Positions 51,490 through 51,617 of a stretch of 51,617 nt of DNA are shown piece after piece. The notes below the pieces were generated by a model that saw only the letters and a program-made list of their open reading frames with translations, made no database searches and was not told where the DNA came from. The DNA lies in assembly GCA_030431075.1 (NCBI GenBank), contig JAUIJR010000002.1:1-51617 (forward strand), given 5' to 3'. Source of the stretch: Polyangia bacterium (lineage in GTDB: Bacteria > Myxococcota_A > Polyangia > Nannocystales > Nannocystaceae). Positions within the stretch are counted from its first letter, which is position 1, and every line of letters starts with the position of its first letter. Position numbers and translations under genes: made by a program.

Positions 51490-51617
51490 TCCTGAATCAG
51501 CGATTCTCCTTCTTGGCCCGGGTCTTCGTCAGCCCCCCCGGCTGCGCGAACGCAGTAAATTCGGGACTCTTGGAGTCGGAAAGATCTAGGATGCCGGATC
51601 CCGTCGGCGGTATCGAC
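51490..51617. other. Right-edge sequence without a clear gene
   Basis: After the helix-turn-helix stop, this short stretch has lower GC than the backbone and no good reading frame. It is still inside the island. I see no att site, tRNA or promoter that I can support here. Confidence 0.4.

Larger units (their letters stand above)
39055..51617. mobile_element. Genomic island (integrative element) with metal-resistance cargo, right end outside the window
   Basis: The island starts at a tRNA-Leu 3' fragment followed by a tyrosine integrase. It contains a CzcCBA-like and P-type ATPase cargo of lower GC, with direct repeats of the integrase end and helix-turn-helix start on both sides. No second tRNA or att site is visible before the window ends, so the right boundary and full size are unknown. 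No conjugation genes are seen in this part. Confidence 0.75.

Overview
The window is a GC-rich (about 70 % by eye), densely coded stretch of chromosome. It looks like a myxobacterium-type Myxococcota, most likely close to the Nannocystaceae. The clues are a transmembrane Ser/Thr kinase, many lipoproteins, an FG-GAP lipoprotein with a Thr/Glu/Ser-rich linker after its lipobox, a Tat-exported SpoIID-like protein, and very short or overlapping gene spacings. The assignment is an inference from gene style; no rRNA or marker gene is present.

Layout. 1-1.5 kb: the end of a multiheme cytochrome c gene, coupled to a small membrane protein. 1.5-5.2 kb: two paralogous 278-residue lipoproteins around a reversed RibD/DHFR-like gene, then an AAA ATPase. 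5.3-15.9 kb: a tightly packed ion-homeostasis operon made of a divergent CPA-type antiporter, TrkA, TrkH, a 1361-residue CPA2/Kef-like antiporter fused to a C-terminal ATPase, an MscS channel and a peptidase-like lipoprotein. 15.9-25.3 kb: surface and housekeeping genes (FG-GAP lipoprotein, M61 peptidase with PDZ, a membrane protein, a small lipoprotein, 3-hydroxyacyl-CoA dehydrogenase, a TIR-like/DUF1566-like membrane protein, SpoIID-like protein, CPBP protease). 25.4-30.8 kb: a second osmotic-type cluster of MscS, an 1157-residue MscK-like membrane protein ending in an ATPase, and MscS. 31.2-36.9 kb: the kinase and an RND efflux pair. 37.1-38.9 kb: a VOC protein and a DUF21/CBS membrane protein.

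39.06 kb to the right edge is a genomic island. It begins at a tRNA-Leu 3' fragment beside a tyrosine integrase. A cargo of metal-resistance genes (CzcCBA-like efflux, a P1B-4-type ATPase, a methyltransferase and a small Cys/His-rich secreted protein) is bracketed by 352-bp direct repeats. Each repeat carries the end of an integrase gene and the start of a helix-turn-helix gene. The cargo has visibly lower GC than the backbone, and the right end of the island lies outside the window.

The most interesting signal is a recurring design. Two unrelated membrane proteins, a Kef-like antiporter and an MscK-like sensor, end in what look like homologous STAND/AAA ATPase modules with a C-terminal winged-helix-like segment. 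Each gene is followed at once (4-bp overlap or 2-bp gap) by a separate MscS channel gene. In the Kef and MscK families the equivalent place is held by a nucleotide-binding (RCK) domain or by the channel itself. This suggests an ATPase-gated ion-release or osmosensing system that I do not recognise as described.
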